Below are positions 44,809-54,480 of a stretch of DNA of 64,000 bases, piece after piece. Position numbers and translations under genes: made by a program. The stretch covers positions 16,495,872 through 16,559,871 of the forward strand of contig NC_087068.1 in NCBI RefSeq assembly GCF_963678635.1. Reading direction: 5' to 3'. Positions within the stretch are counted from its first letter, which is position 1, and the number at the start of each line of letters is the position of its first letter. Below the pieces are notes generated by a model that saw only the letters and a list, made by a program, of their open reading frames with translations, was not told the DNA's origin and did not search any database. The DNA is from Symsagittifera roscoffensis. Its lineage: Eukaryota; Xenacoelomorpha; Acoela; Convolutidae.

Positions 44809-47800
44809 CTCTTGCCTCCCCCTAGTCGAGCCTTAAGGATATTAGTACTTTTAATCATATTACTAGTCCCAACCTTATCCCTTTTTATATCATCAACTAT
44901 TTTATCTACAGTTTTTTGTTTCAGAGTAGAGCTGTCCTCACATTTTTCTTCTCTAGTCTTCGATCGTGAATTCCTCAGCTCTACCAGCTTGCTCAGCAGC
45001 TCTTTTCTCGCCTTCTCATCCAGGCCCGTTCCTATCAGAAGCGGTTCTCCAAATCTTACGACTGTGTCCCACAGTTCCTCCTTGAATTTGTCCAGCGTCG
45101 TCTCGCTGCCCGCTTCTTGATTGAATTCTTCCAAGAACTCCTGCCAAGCATCGCCCTTCAGCATGTCCCTGTTCCCTTCGAAAATGTTCCTTTCCCTTTC
45201 CTCCGAGCTCAAGAGTATCATCCCCATATTGAAGGTCTCATTTGCCAATGGCAATTCCAGATTCTTCCGGAGGGACGGATTCAGAGGTGGGGTGACAGTA
45301 TCTGCCCAATTCTCCTCGCTCAAGTCTTTCAACAGCTCTTGAGTGGTGATCTCCTCCCCTGATGGCCCTGGTTCAGGCGTATTTCCCACTTCCATGTCTT
45401 CACCGGCTTCACTGAGAGTTTCATCCATACTCTCTTCTTCTGACTCATGTCTCCTTCTCTCGAGAATTCTTTTAAACCGGTCCTCAACGGGTCCACTCCT
45501 CTTGTCTCCAGGCGTGTCCACTGACAGTGGTGATGGTGTCGTAGGGTCCAATTTCTTGTATTCCGTCAGGGCTACGTGCAGTTGACCTGCTGCATCTAGT
45601 TCTTTTCCCTCCTGTCTCATTTCCACCTGTTCTAAGCCATAGGGTGCCCTGTACTTTCTCGTTGCAAATTTCATGTCGTCCACCAATGCGACGTGCCCCT
45701 CCATCATGATCATCCTGCCATCATCCCAAATGGGCAGCATGTTCTCAAGTCCCTCCTGCTCAAGAGCTCTCAAGACCTTTCGCACCTCATATCCGGGGGG
45801 CTGCGAACCTCTCATCTTTTTCGCTTGCGTCGTCCACGAATTTACCTTCGCCTCGCTAGTATGGAAGTAGACCGCCGCCGTGTAGCCGATGAACAGGGGG
45901 TCCCAGCCATCAGTGAAATACTTCTGCATTTCCTCCGTCGTCATCCTCGCCATTATGGAGGGAACTACCAAGGGGCTGTTCATTCCCAAGGTCATCCTCC
46001 TGACTATCGGGAACTCAGGCATGGTGGCTGGGAGGATCTCTTTCTCCATTATGGCCTCCAGCTCCCTCTTGACCAGCGCAAAGCATTCCTTCCAAGCAGG
46101 AATCCTCAAGATCTCTCGTCCGTCTGCTGTCAATGGGTTCAAGTTCCAAAACTTGGGATACGTTTCGATGGGGCCCTCTCGCTTGCCTCCCATTCTACAT
46201 TGCATTTGCCCCCTGAAGTTGTACACTATCAGCTCGGCATCTTTCACTTTTCCAAAGAGTACCGTCTTGCTCATTCGCGCTCTGAGCACCTCCTGCTGAC
46301 ACCAATTGAGCGCCGTCCCATCCAGTATGCTGATAAGACTCAAGTGCGTCACAGAGTGACAATACGTTGTCACCAGGGGATCTGGGAATGCGTACGTCAC
46401 TGCTGGACCATAAATGCAGGTCACCACCTCCTCTAGACCCCGGATTATCCCCATAGGGTCCGACCTCATTGCCAGGCATAGGTCCGTCAACAGAGGCATC
46501 CCCCTATTCATCTTCTTCCATTCTTCTTTCGAGGTTGGATTCTCATCTTCACCTGTCATGTGCCGATTCTGCATCATGAGGTATTGCACTAACAACGTCT
46601 TCAACCCTGCGGCACACTTGTAGGAGTAGGTTTCAATGCTCGAATGGACTCTCCCCATAGACAGAGGCTCTCCATATTCCATCAATCGATGAAACGACAC
46701 CAATTCCCCATGAGTCAAGAGTAATAGAGCCAGATACCCATCAACTCGAAGTGTCTCTACTCCTCGACTAAACATGTATGCTGGGCCCATGTTGAACAAG
46801 TATCTGGGGTAGACCAGGTACAAAGCCAAGAGCAGGCTGATGGGCATGCCCAGTATCTCCTGCACGAAGGCTCCAAAGATAGTCGCCGTGGTGCCGAACA
46901 TTCCTGCCATGAATTCCTTTTCCCAGCAAGGACTCAAGAACTTGAGAATCTCATGATCCCTCCTAGTCCTCAGCTCACCCTTGGCGTGCTCTCTCCAGAA
47001 CCCTCCAATCGTCACTTCATTGGCGGCCGAGACAAATCTAGCCACCGTCATGTCTCTTACTTCGGCCAGCTCCAGTTGTTTCTCCAGAAAACTCCAGACT
47101 TGTTTCACGAGGGGTGGTGCTTCTTCCCTCGTCTTATTCGTGGCGTTCTCCAGCCTTGGTGTCAAAAATGGCCACCAGCCATTCTCTTGCGTCAAGCGAT
47201 ATTTCATCGATTCTAATTGCTTTTCCGTCTCGGCCACATTTCTTCTCTCGTTACTAGGACCTCTAGACTTGCTGGTGGAATTTGTGATATTCACATCCAT
47301 GCTCCCAAACCACAAGCTGGCCGTCAATTGGCTTATCGCCGGGTGATCATCCCCGATGACTGGGCTGAACTTAAGTTGCCTGGCAAAGTTCGATATCTCT
47401 AGCAAGAGCACCTCGTCTAATACGATCAGGATGTCGGCTAGTCCATAAAAGCCGCTCAGTGCATGAGATATGTCCGCCCATGCCGCCGCCAATTCTGACT
47501 TGCGAAGCCTCAGGTTCGATGGCTCCAACTCCCGATTGGGGGCTGCCATTAGAATACGCCATTCGTTCCCCTCTGCTATTAGGATCAAGACCGCGTACAC
47601 GAATTGTAGGGCGGGTGGCATATTCGCGTATCCAGGGGATGTGGTGAACACCACCTTCGTCTTGGATCCAAATCTCGAGACAACATTCTCCTGCACTTCA
47701 TTCATCGCTGCAAACAACGCCTGAATGGCTTCCCATATCTTCCTCGATGTCGGAATCTCATTGCCCTTTAGCTGCTCAAGAAGTCCCATCGCGTGCAGGT

Positions 47801-48227
47801 GATCATTCATCCCTGCAAACAATAGCAACTCAGGCTCACAGGGCATCTCCGACTTTATTGCCACCACCAGAGTTAACATCTGGTTTAATTTAGCTCCTGG
47901 CAAAGAGTATATCAGAGTCTCCGGCCAGAACAACTTAGGAGACGTTCCTTCGAAGTCCGACCCCGCCACAATGACTACTCTCGCAGCGGCTGGATCTGCT
48001 CTATCATAAACTGCCAGGGTTTTGGCCAGCTGGGTGCTGCCACAGGGCTTCCCGTACCTGGGATCTTCCGCCAACTTCGAGCCTTCGTAAGCGGCATCTG
48101 GCAATTCCATTCCCCCCGGATTGAGTAGCTTGTCCACCACTTTCAACTGTGCCGGGGTCGCCAATCTGATCCTGGCGATGCTTGTTCGGTGTTTGGGGGG
48201 TTCTACTATGAGTCCAGGACTCCCCAA
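44790..48227 (-). CDS. Element C module 3: 1,145-codon protein with possible SGNH-like domain
   Basis: A single long open frame. Residues about 75-330 contain ARVVIVAGSDFEG, ELLLFAGMNDHLHAMGLL, VVFTTSPGYANMPPALQFVY, SELAAAWADISHAL and VIGDDHPAIS, a plausible but divergent SGNH-like fold with Ser, GxND-like and DxxH-like blocks. The central part has YLALLLLTHGELVSFHRLM and YLMMQNRHMTGEDEN, then VVTCIYGPAVTYAFPDPLV. The C-terminal part is acidic and includes a helical block LDKFKEELWDTVVRFG like one in A and B. No signal peptide or membrane helix seen. It overlaps module 2 by 22 nt and module 4 by 19 nt. The long uninterrupted frame suggests recent activity. Confidence 0.75.
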   Translation of the reverse strand: MGSPGLIVEPPKHRTSIARIRLATPAQLKVVDKLLNPGGMELPDAAYEGSKLAEDPRYGKPCGSTQLAKTLAVYDRADPAAARVVIVAGSDFEGTSPKLFWPETLIYSLPGAKLNQMLTLVVAIKSEMPCEPELLLFAGMNDHLHAMGLLEQLKGNEIPTSRKIWEAIQALFAAMNEVQENVVSRFGSKTKVVFTTSPGYANMPPALQFVYAVLILIAEGNEWRILMAAPNRELEPSNLRLRKSELAAAWADISHALSGFYGLADILIVLDEVLLLEISNFARQLKFSPVIGDDHPAISQLTASLWFGSMDVNITNSTSKSRGPSNERRNVAETEKQLESMKYRLTQENGWWPFLTPRLENATNKTREEAPPLVKQVWSFLEKQLELAEVRDMTVARFVSAANEVTIGGFWREHAKGELRTRRDHEILKFLSPCWEKEFMAGMFGTTATIFGAFVQEILGMPISLLLALYLVYPRYLFNMGPAYMFSRGVETLRVDGYLALLLLTHGELVSFHRLMEYGEPLSMGRVHSSIETYSYKCAAGLKTLLVQYLMMQNRHMTGEDENPTSKEEWKKMNRGMPLLTDLCLAMRSDPMGIIRGLEEVVTCIYGPAVTYAFPDPLVTTYCHSVTHLSLISILDGTALNWCQQEVLRARMSKTVLFGKVKDAELIVYNFRGQMQCRMGGKREGPIETYPKFWNLNPLTADGREILRIPAWKECFALVKRELEAIMEKEILPATMPEFPIVRRMTLGMNSPLVVPSIMARMTTEEMQKYFTDGWDPLFIGYTAAVYFHTSEAKVNSWTTQAKKMRGSQPPGYEVRKVLRALEQEGLENMLPIWDDGRMIMMEGHVALVDDMKFATRKYRAPYGLEQVEMRQEGKELDAAGQLHVALTEYKKLDPTTPSPLSVDTPGDKRSGPVEDRFKRILERRRHESEEESMDETLSEAGEDMEVGNTPEPGPSGEEITTQELLKDLSEENWADTVTPPLNPSLRKNLELPLANETFNMGMILLSSEERERNIFEGNRDMLKGDAWQEFLEEFNQEAGSETTLDKFKEELWDTVVRFGEPLLIGTGLDEKARKELLSKLVELRNSRSKTREEKCEDSSTLKQKTVDKIVDDIKRDKVGTSNMIKSTNILKARLGGGKSWKDWG

Positions 48228-50461
48228 CAGCTTGAGAGGTCTGTAGTTAATGGGCCTATGATCGCTTTTGTGGGAATTCCGGTCAGATCTGCGGTCTCCA
48301 TCAATTTCGTTCTCGAGAAGTGTGCCTCATGAGCTTTCAACCAGTCCACGCAATGATGTCTGTTTAAATCCTCGTGCGACACTCGTTCAATCCCCAGGGT
48401 CTCCGTCAATTCTCGCCTGCATTCCAAACCCTCTAGGTCCAGTTCTTTCACCTTCTCAGGATATCTCAAGCGAGCGGTCTCCATAGATCTCTTTTCCCGC
48501 TTGTTCTCTGCCACTACCACTGAGGATATCGCCGAGCCTGGAGGTGTTGATGACGCCACCTCCTCCGACTCCATTGGCGTGACACTCTGCAATCTGGTCT
48601 GGTTGCTCCTCGAACTGTCTCTAGTGTCAACTCTCGTTCCCAAGCGACCAGACAAGGCTCTTGAGGCAAGGAATGGTGGGTTCGGGGGTGGTCCTAATGT
48701 GAATTGGGCTGTCTCTAGCAGGTCCGCCTCTAGCGTGTTTATGTGTTCCTGGAAGACATCGTTCAGCCACTCCACTCCCCTTGGTCTATCGAAATGGATT
48801 CCATCATTGGAGGTGTCTTCAGGGAATCCCTTTTTCTCCATGCGCTCCGCCGGTACACTTTTCCGGTGGATATCTCGGATCACCTTGTTTAGGTTCCGCA
48901 CCTTCTCGTTCATCTCCAAGGCGTGCTGGTCAAACATCATGTTGTAGGGGACGGTACATACCGTCAACAGGATGGGGTCCATCTGGATCCTCAGCTCCTC
49001 AAGAAGGCAGCTCATCTTGTCGTGCAGCCTCGTTATTTTCCTCGCTTCTCCCCTTGATACATCGTTAGTCCCGATCATCAAGGTCACCGTGTACACTTTA
49101 GTCATCCCTAGCATCTCAAGCGTCGCCAACATCTGTGGCGTGGCAGCTCCAGCGAAACTCAAGATTCCTGTCTGCCAGTGCGACTGGATCCGGGTCAACA
49201 CCCGCACCAGGCTGTCCCCTATGATCAGGTGGACCGCACCTTCTGGCACACGGGGTGGCGCAAGATACTCCACCCAGGCTGCATCATGAAAGCAGTCCCT
49301 CTTGACTTTCTGTTCCGCACTCCAATCCAGCCGATTGTGCCTGTGGTACCTCTTCTCTGTATTTTTCTTATAACTCGAGATCACGACGCTACTGACCGGC
49401 TGTTCCCTCCAAGTCGGGGGAAGCTCCCGTCTTGCCGAACTTTCACGACTTTTCTGCCGTAATTTCTCGTCCAGCTCTTTCAGACGCGATGAGCCGCCGC
49501 TCACCTGACTGTCACTCGAGGTCGAGGTTGGGGTATATCCCGGCAGCACCACATCCATCAGCGGGCGTACGGGTTGCGTCTCTAGGCTACGCAAGGAAGA
49601 CGTTGCGTCATTCGGTATCCAGACTTCTAACCCTTCACTCGTGTGTTCCCGGGCCTCGCGGTCAAGGTTGAACCGTGCTCTTGCTCTGGGGACTTCATCC
49701 ACCTCTATGCGTGACTCTGGTCTCGAGCTGGTAACCACTCGCTCCTTCGGCTTGGCTCCCTTCTGTGCGTCAAGCTCACGTTGTCGCTGTTCTATTCTCT
49801 CCAACTCCGACTTCAGTTGATCACGATTCGCGGCGCTCTCCCGTACCCTTAGTTCCTGCTGATGTTCAACTTTTAGCACCTCAAGTAACCTCAGAGTCTG
49901 ATCTCGCTCGTTGACCGCCTGGTCCCTTTCCAGCTGAACCTTCTCCCGATCCAGCTTTGCCTGATCCCGATCGAGGTTCGCCTTATTCCTTTCTTTCTGC
50001 GTCTTCTCGAGCTCTTTCTTTAGAACACCAAGATCCGGGTATGCCTCGGTCGTCTGTTGTGCTCGCGTCATCGATAGCACCTTACTCGAGCTTTGGCCTG
50101 TATATCTTGCTGTTGGCCTAGTTGGTAGTGGGAATTCCCCTGCGCCATATTCGGTTTTGTTACTCAGGCCAGGATTCCTTGCCAAGTCAAAGCCCCTTAC
50201 TCCTCCATCCACATTCCAAGACAACCATCTGGTCTGTTCTTGGTTTGATATACCCTCGGTAGTGTAGCCGATCATCAAGACAGCCTCCGTCGCAGACTCC
50301 CTGCATTCACCCTGGTCTTCCAACTGGACGATGGCATTCAGCATTACCGCCATTCTCTCGTCTATCTGGGTGTAGTCCAGGTCCCTCAGGCGTCTGTACA
50401 GCTCATCAAGAGTAGGCTTCTTCAGGGCCGCGGGCATGGATTTCCAGAATCTGTCTGCCAT
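48206..50461 (-). CDS. Element C module 2: coiled-coil plus SGNH/GDSL-type hydrolase, 751 codons
   Basis: An uninterrupted frame. Residues 1-110 form a helical block shared with A and B (LDELYRRLRDLDY, FDLARNPGLSN). Residues about 145-245 are a strong coiled coil with repeats such as NLDRDQAKLDREKVQLERDQ. The SGNH domain follows: LIIGDSLVRVL (Ser block, 49211-49219), IGTNDVSRG (GxND block, 49061-49072) and NDGIHFD (DxxH block, 48791-48805). The C-terminal part has NRHHCVDWLKAHEAHF, related to the IPGVDWLL block that lies in module 3 of B, so the border between modules 2 and 3 differs between copies. Predicted esterase-type enzyme, substrate unknown. Confidence 0.82.
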   Translation of the reverse strand: MADRFWKSMPAALKKPTLDELYRRLRDLDYTQIDERMAVMLNAIVQLEDQGECRESATEAVLMIGYTTEGISNQEQTRWLSWNVDGGVRGFDLARNPGLSNKTEYGAGEFPLPTRPTARYTGQSSSKVLSMTRAQQTTEAYPDLGVLKKELEKTQKERNKANLDRDQAKLDREKVQLERDQAVNERDQTLRLLEVLKVEHQQELRVRESAANRDQLKSELERIEQRQRELDAQKGAKPKERVVTSSRPESRIEVDEVPRARARFNLDREAREHTSEGLEVWIPNDATSSLRSLETQPVRPLMDVVLPGYTPTSTSSDSQVSGGSSRLKELDEKLRQKSRESSARRELPPTWREQPVSSVVISSYKKNTEKRYHRHNRLDWSAEQKVKRDCFHDAAWVEYLAPPRVPEGAVHLIIGDSLVRVLTRIQSHWQTGILSFAGAATPQMLATLEMLGMTKVYTVTLMIGTNDVSRGEARKITRLHDKMSCLLEELRIQMDPILLTVCTVPYNMMFDQHALEMNEKVRNLNKVIRDIHRKSVPAERMEKKGFPEDTSNDGIHFDRPRGVEWLNDVFQEHINTLEADLLETAQFTLGPPPNPPFLASRALSGRLGTRVDTRDSSRSNQTRLQSVTPMESEEVASSTPPGSAISSVVVAENKREKRSMETARLRYPEKVKELDLEGLECRRELTETLGIERVSHEDLNRHHCVDWLKAHEAHFSRTKLMETADLTGIPTKAIIGPLTTDLSSCWGVLDS

Positions 50462-50964
50462 TCTTTGTGACTTCGGGATGTATACAGGTATATGTTAACC
50501 AGCTCAAGAATTACCTTACCGACTCAAGTATTACCCAACTCAAGAATTCTCTAGAAATGTTCCCTTGCAAACACTTGCTGTAGGTGTCGATTATCGCGAG
50601 TTCAATCAAGATTTCTCTTTCTGTCTCTCGCTTGAGTGTAGTTGGATTTTCAACTTTGTTTTTCAAACTTGATCTGAAAACAGAAACCACATTAAGACCT
50701 AACATGTCATGCTCCTAACCTAGAAACCCCCCCTTTTTCCAGTATGGTTAAAATCTTATCATTTTCATTCTATTTAAAACGATTCAATTGGAATTTCCTT
50801 AAAAGCGATCATGGGACCCATTTTATGTTTTAGCACCGTTAATTCTTTTTAAAATTTAATTGTCATGCCAATCACGTCTTAAGATCCCTTTACCTGTGCC
50901 TCACCCCAGTACCTAACTCAAGACTCCTCCCTCACACCCAACTCGAGACCCCCGTGTCCCCAAC
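50462..50964 (-). other. Element C spacer between pol and module 2
   Basis: Non-coding. It contains three CTCAAG words within 60 bp (50490-50545) and a splice-acceptor-like sequence at 50674-50685. C-rich words near 50725 and 50900-50960 have no recognised role. Confidence 0.6.
50674..50685 (-). promoter_or_regulatory. Element C candidate 3' splice site upstream of module 2
   Basis: The minus strand reads TTCTGTTTTCAG then ATCAAG, about 210 nt before the module 2 start. TTTTCAG followed by A is close to the nematode 3' splice-site consensus. Equivalent sites are seen in A and B. Confidence 0.55.
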
Positions 50965-51560
50965 TCAGGCGATGCTCAAGTAGTATTTTTTGTGCAGATA
51001 CACCATTATCTCAGTTTCCGCAAAGACTACATGTAGGATAGCGTACAATTCCCTCGAGCTCAGTTTGCCCCTGTTTGGGTCATACACCGGCATTGAGACC
51101 TCCGTTATTCCTCTTTCAATCATGAAGTCTCGTAGTCTTGTTAGTGCCAACATCACGTGTTCGGGATCAATTGTGTTCCTGTCATTGACCCTCGTCACTA
51201 GGAAGCACAGATATTTGCCCGGGACTTGTGTACTGATGGTGGAAGCGCTGCCATCCCTCCTAGTCCTGGTCTCTGTCTGAACAGAAACTCCACGTTCTGG
51301 TACTCTCTTCTGAACTCAGCTTCCAACCTTGATTTGAAACTCATGTCCGCCGTGATGCAGATCGCGCTAGTCCTGTTTGACAGGATGAAGTCACTATCCG
51401 TTATCATGATGTTCTCCGAGTACTCATTGGGTATTTCAAATTTCGTTTCGAAATTCCGACCTATGGTAGGCTCGGGCTCTTCTTCTTCCAGTTCCAATTC
51501 GCTTGTTTCTCTCACTTCCTTGAGCTTCTTTATCATCAAATTTTCGGTGTGGGTAAGTCC
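50965..51560 (-). pseudogene. Element C macrodomain-like domain at the Pol C-terminus
   Basis: Blocks on the minus strand: GVGVGLTHTENLMIKKL, ITDSDFILSNRTSAICITAD, AEFRREYQNVEFLF, LALTRLRDFMIERGI, EVSMPVYDPNRGKL, AILHVVFAETEIMVYLHKKY. EVSMPVYDPN and HVVFAETEI closely mimic the LSMPRIG and EEVFEATDI blocks of TARG1-like macrodomains. In this copy the start of the domain reads on from the Pol tail, supporting a Pol-macrodomain fusion in the family. Part of a broken element. Confidence 0.6.
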
Positions 51561-51584
51561 TACCCCCACTCCCCGGACAAAAAT
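51560..51584 (-). promoter_or_regulatory. Element C internal PPT-like tract before the macrodomain
   Basis: The minus strand reads TTTTTGTCCGGGGAGTGGGG, the same as in B and nearly the same as in A. Confidence 0.45.
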
Positions 51585-52330
51585 ATTTATCGACGTCCCC
51601 GTCGATGTTGTCGGGTCTGAATTGTCCTGAGGAATGTCCAGTGGCCTGTCTATTGCCGTCCAACCGAAAAGAGGGTCCTCTGTCTTCATGTAATTTGCCG
51701 CTGATACATCGACTTGTTGAATGCTTTGTCCTTCGTGGCTCTCGTCTTTGACATCGCGCATCCACTCTAGTATCCTCAAGTTCGTGTTCTCCCTCCTCTC
51801 CATCTCACTCTGCTCGAGATCCGCCTCTAATTCCGGCGTCGAGTGGTCTTCCTGCGGATAGTGTCCACCATCATCAATGACCTGCCATTCCTCTCCGGCT
51901 TCCAGTTCGCCTGCGCTCAGTAGTTCCTCGCCCAATTTGTCTGGCTGTATCTTATCGATCAAGAAGTCATCCCCGTACCTGTTGTACCTCATGCCGGTGC
52001 GTTTACGATTGCCAGTCCTGGTCTCCGGTGGTGTCGGTCGATCCGGCTCCATCCACTTCGGCACCTCATCTTGCTCCGGGTCGTTCCAGTCTTCTTCTAC
52101 AAATGATCCTGCATCAGACTCCCCTCCTATCTTTTCGTTGTCGTCCAAACTCAAGTTCTCATTACCATCATTTTTCTCTCTGGTGCCTTTTTCATTCACT
52201 TCACACGCTGGCTCTACCACCAGGTACTCAAGACCCTCCATGTCCTTCGGTATGCACCAATCCTCTGGGGACGGGACGTGAGGCTTCAGATTTTCATAAT
52301 GTGCCGCTCGCCCAGTACTCAAGCGATAGA
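51585..52330 (-). other. Element C acidic Pol tail
   Basis: Asp/Glu-rich and colinear with the tails in A and B (EPACEVNEKGTREKNDGNE near 52190 and NLRILEWM near 51770). No domain recognised. Confidence 0.65.
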
Positions 52331-53560
52331 ACCGTCCTTGTTGATGAACCTCCGTTATCATGAATGGTCCCCTCCACTTCTTGAGTAGTTTCTTTGTTCC
52401 CTTGGGCGGTATGACATTTTGGAAGACCAACACGTATTGGCCCACTTCATATGGCTTTGCTCGTAATATTTTTTCGTCATATTTCCTGCGTTGCCTCATT
52501 TGCGCTTGCGCCGTGTTCCTCCTGCATAGCTCGTTCAACTCCTGTTGTCTTTTGATCGCTTCTTTCACGTATGCCTGAGGTGACGTCCTTTTCCCTTCGT
52601 ATTCCGGGTAAAAGAATGTCAGAGGCATTGCTCTCTCCCTGCCCGTCAACATCATGAAAGGACTGATGCCCGTCGTTGAGTGCTGTGTACTGTTGTAGGC
52701 TCCTACTACCTGTGGCAGATATTTGTCCCAGTCCGTCATGTATCTTGAGCAGTACACCCTTAACATGTTGACCAGTGTCCTGTTCTGTCTCTCTACCAAC
52801 CCATTGGTCTGTGGATGATAGGTCGTCGAGTGTGCTTGAGCAATGTGCGATCTCTTCATCAATTCTTTTGTCAAGTCCCCCACGAAAGCTTTGCCGTTGT
52901 CTGACTGGAAAGTCATTGGACAACCATACCGCGATATCGAATGCGTTATCAGATGATCACATGTCTCTTCGGCCGAGGCTGTCTGGCACGGAACCGCTTC
53001 CGCCAACTTTGTGAAGTGATCTATTATAACCAGTATCTGGTTATATCCCGACTCTGTCATGCAGATTTTTTGATGGTCTATCTGCACCACTTCATTGAAC
53101 TCTGAGCTCTCAACGGACTTGAGGGGAAACTTCATCTTCCTTGGGTCTTTTACCTGGAGACATGCCAGGCAGGCATTCACCCATCTCTCGCAAGCTTTTC
53201 TCATTCCTGGCCAATCAAACCTGTGAAGTATCCTTTGTTGTACTTTGTCTATCCCCTGGTGGCCCATCTGGTCGTGTGATCTGAAAAGCACCTCCGTCTG
53301 GTACAATTGTGGTAGTATGATGAGGTTGTGTTTGTGTAATATCTTTTCCTCATCTCTCCTCTTGCACGCTACCACCCCATCAGCTGTGTGATAAAGTAAG
53401 TCTTTCTTTTCTTTGTAGAACTGGCTCAAGATCTTGTAGCTGTCTTCCTCAAGTTCCCCCTTCTCCTTGACCCCCGACTGGATCCATTTGGAGAGGTTAC
53501 TTGTCATTTTGTCATTCTTCTGGGCTCTTATTAGGTCTGACAGCCTATATCTCGCCTTGA
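52330..53560 (-). CDS. Element C integrase region of pol
   Basis: Read on the minus strand: HHCC module HDQMGHQGIDKVQQRI with CLACLQ (about 53280-53145). The rve core has Asp in VQIDHQK, Asp in FQSDNGKAF and Glu in GLVERQNRTL; counting residues gives D-58-D-35-E. The C-terminal module is KKWRGPFMITEVHQQG (near 52370). The whole region reads openly. It would integrate the element cDNA and is followed by the acidic tail and macrodomain-like domain. Confidence 0.92.
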
Positions 53561-54480
53561 CATGCTCCTTTAGCGCCATGATCTGTCCATTCATCTCACC
53601 AGGGTTGTGGATGTCATCACTCAGTTTCACGCATATCATCCTTTTCACGATTTTCATATCATCTTCTGGCACCAGATTCGTTCTGATGTTTGAGTTGCAT
53701 GATAGTTCCCTGAATGGTTTCCTTGCAACCGCAATTTTCTCAAGTTCCTCACCACCTCGCATCTCCTGTATGTCCATGTTGTATGTTCCTGAAGATGGAT
53801 CCGTCTGTAACTCCCTGTCGTGGTGCCTTGTCTTCTCTTCCGCCAATATCATGCACAGACTGTCTTGGTTTTCGCTGCTCTCATCCGAGTCTTCATCCCA
53901 TCCTTCACGCTCCCCGGACAATTTTCCTTCTCCGGTTCCTTCTTCCGTGAACCTGGAACACTCCCCGGACTCTTGACCTAGTCCCAGGTGTTCAGTATCT
54001 TCTTTGAACGTCACTTTCTTTTTCCTAACCTTGGTCTGCTCCAGAATGTCTTCGGGGATTTTGTCAACTAGTGACCGCACGACATCTTTGCTGTCAGTGA
54101 CGCTTCCTCTTGATGAGTTAGTATCGTTCACTGTCTCTTTTCTCCGAAGTATAGTGACTTCCGGTTCCTCTTTACCCTTCTCTTGGATCACGGGCTTATC
54201 ATCTGATAGTTTCTCGAGCAACCTCATTAAGTCATCATCTATCTGTGCAGTTCCTGCTTCCACCTGGTTAAGATCATAGCCTTTTGCCTTGAGCGTCTCC
54301 TTCACGATCTTCGACTTGAGTATAATCTCAATCGGAATTCTCTTGCTCTTCTTCAAGATGGTCTTCTCTGGAAGCTCTTTAGGCAATTCAGGATGATCTT
54401 CTATCGGTTTGCCTGACTTGTCCAGCCATCTCGTGAGTGGAAGACTGTCGTACGTTTCCTTGTCCATGAAGGAGAAGCCA
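53560..54480 (-). other. Element C RNase H-integrase linker with PPT-like motifs
   Basis: Hydrophilic, Ser/Glu-rich linker with two PPT-like copies (minus strand) at about 53910-53923 and 53960-53972. The part from 53985 upward belongs to the 1.5-kb direct repeat. No enzyme domain seen. Confidence 0.65.

Noticed and set aside
43711-44836. Plus-strand frames across modules 3-4 of element C
   Set aside because: Shadows of the minus-strand coding sequence, Ser/Pro/Leu-rich as expected of the complement of Glu/Arg-rich codons.
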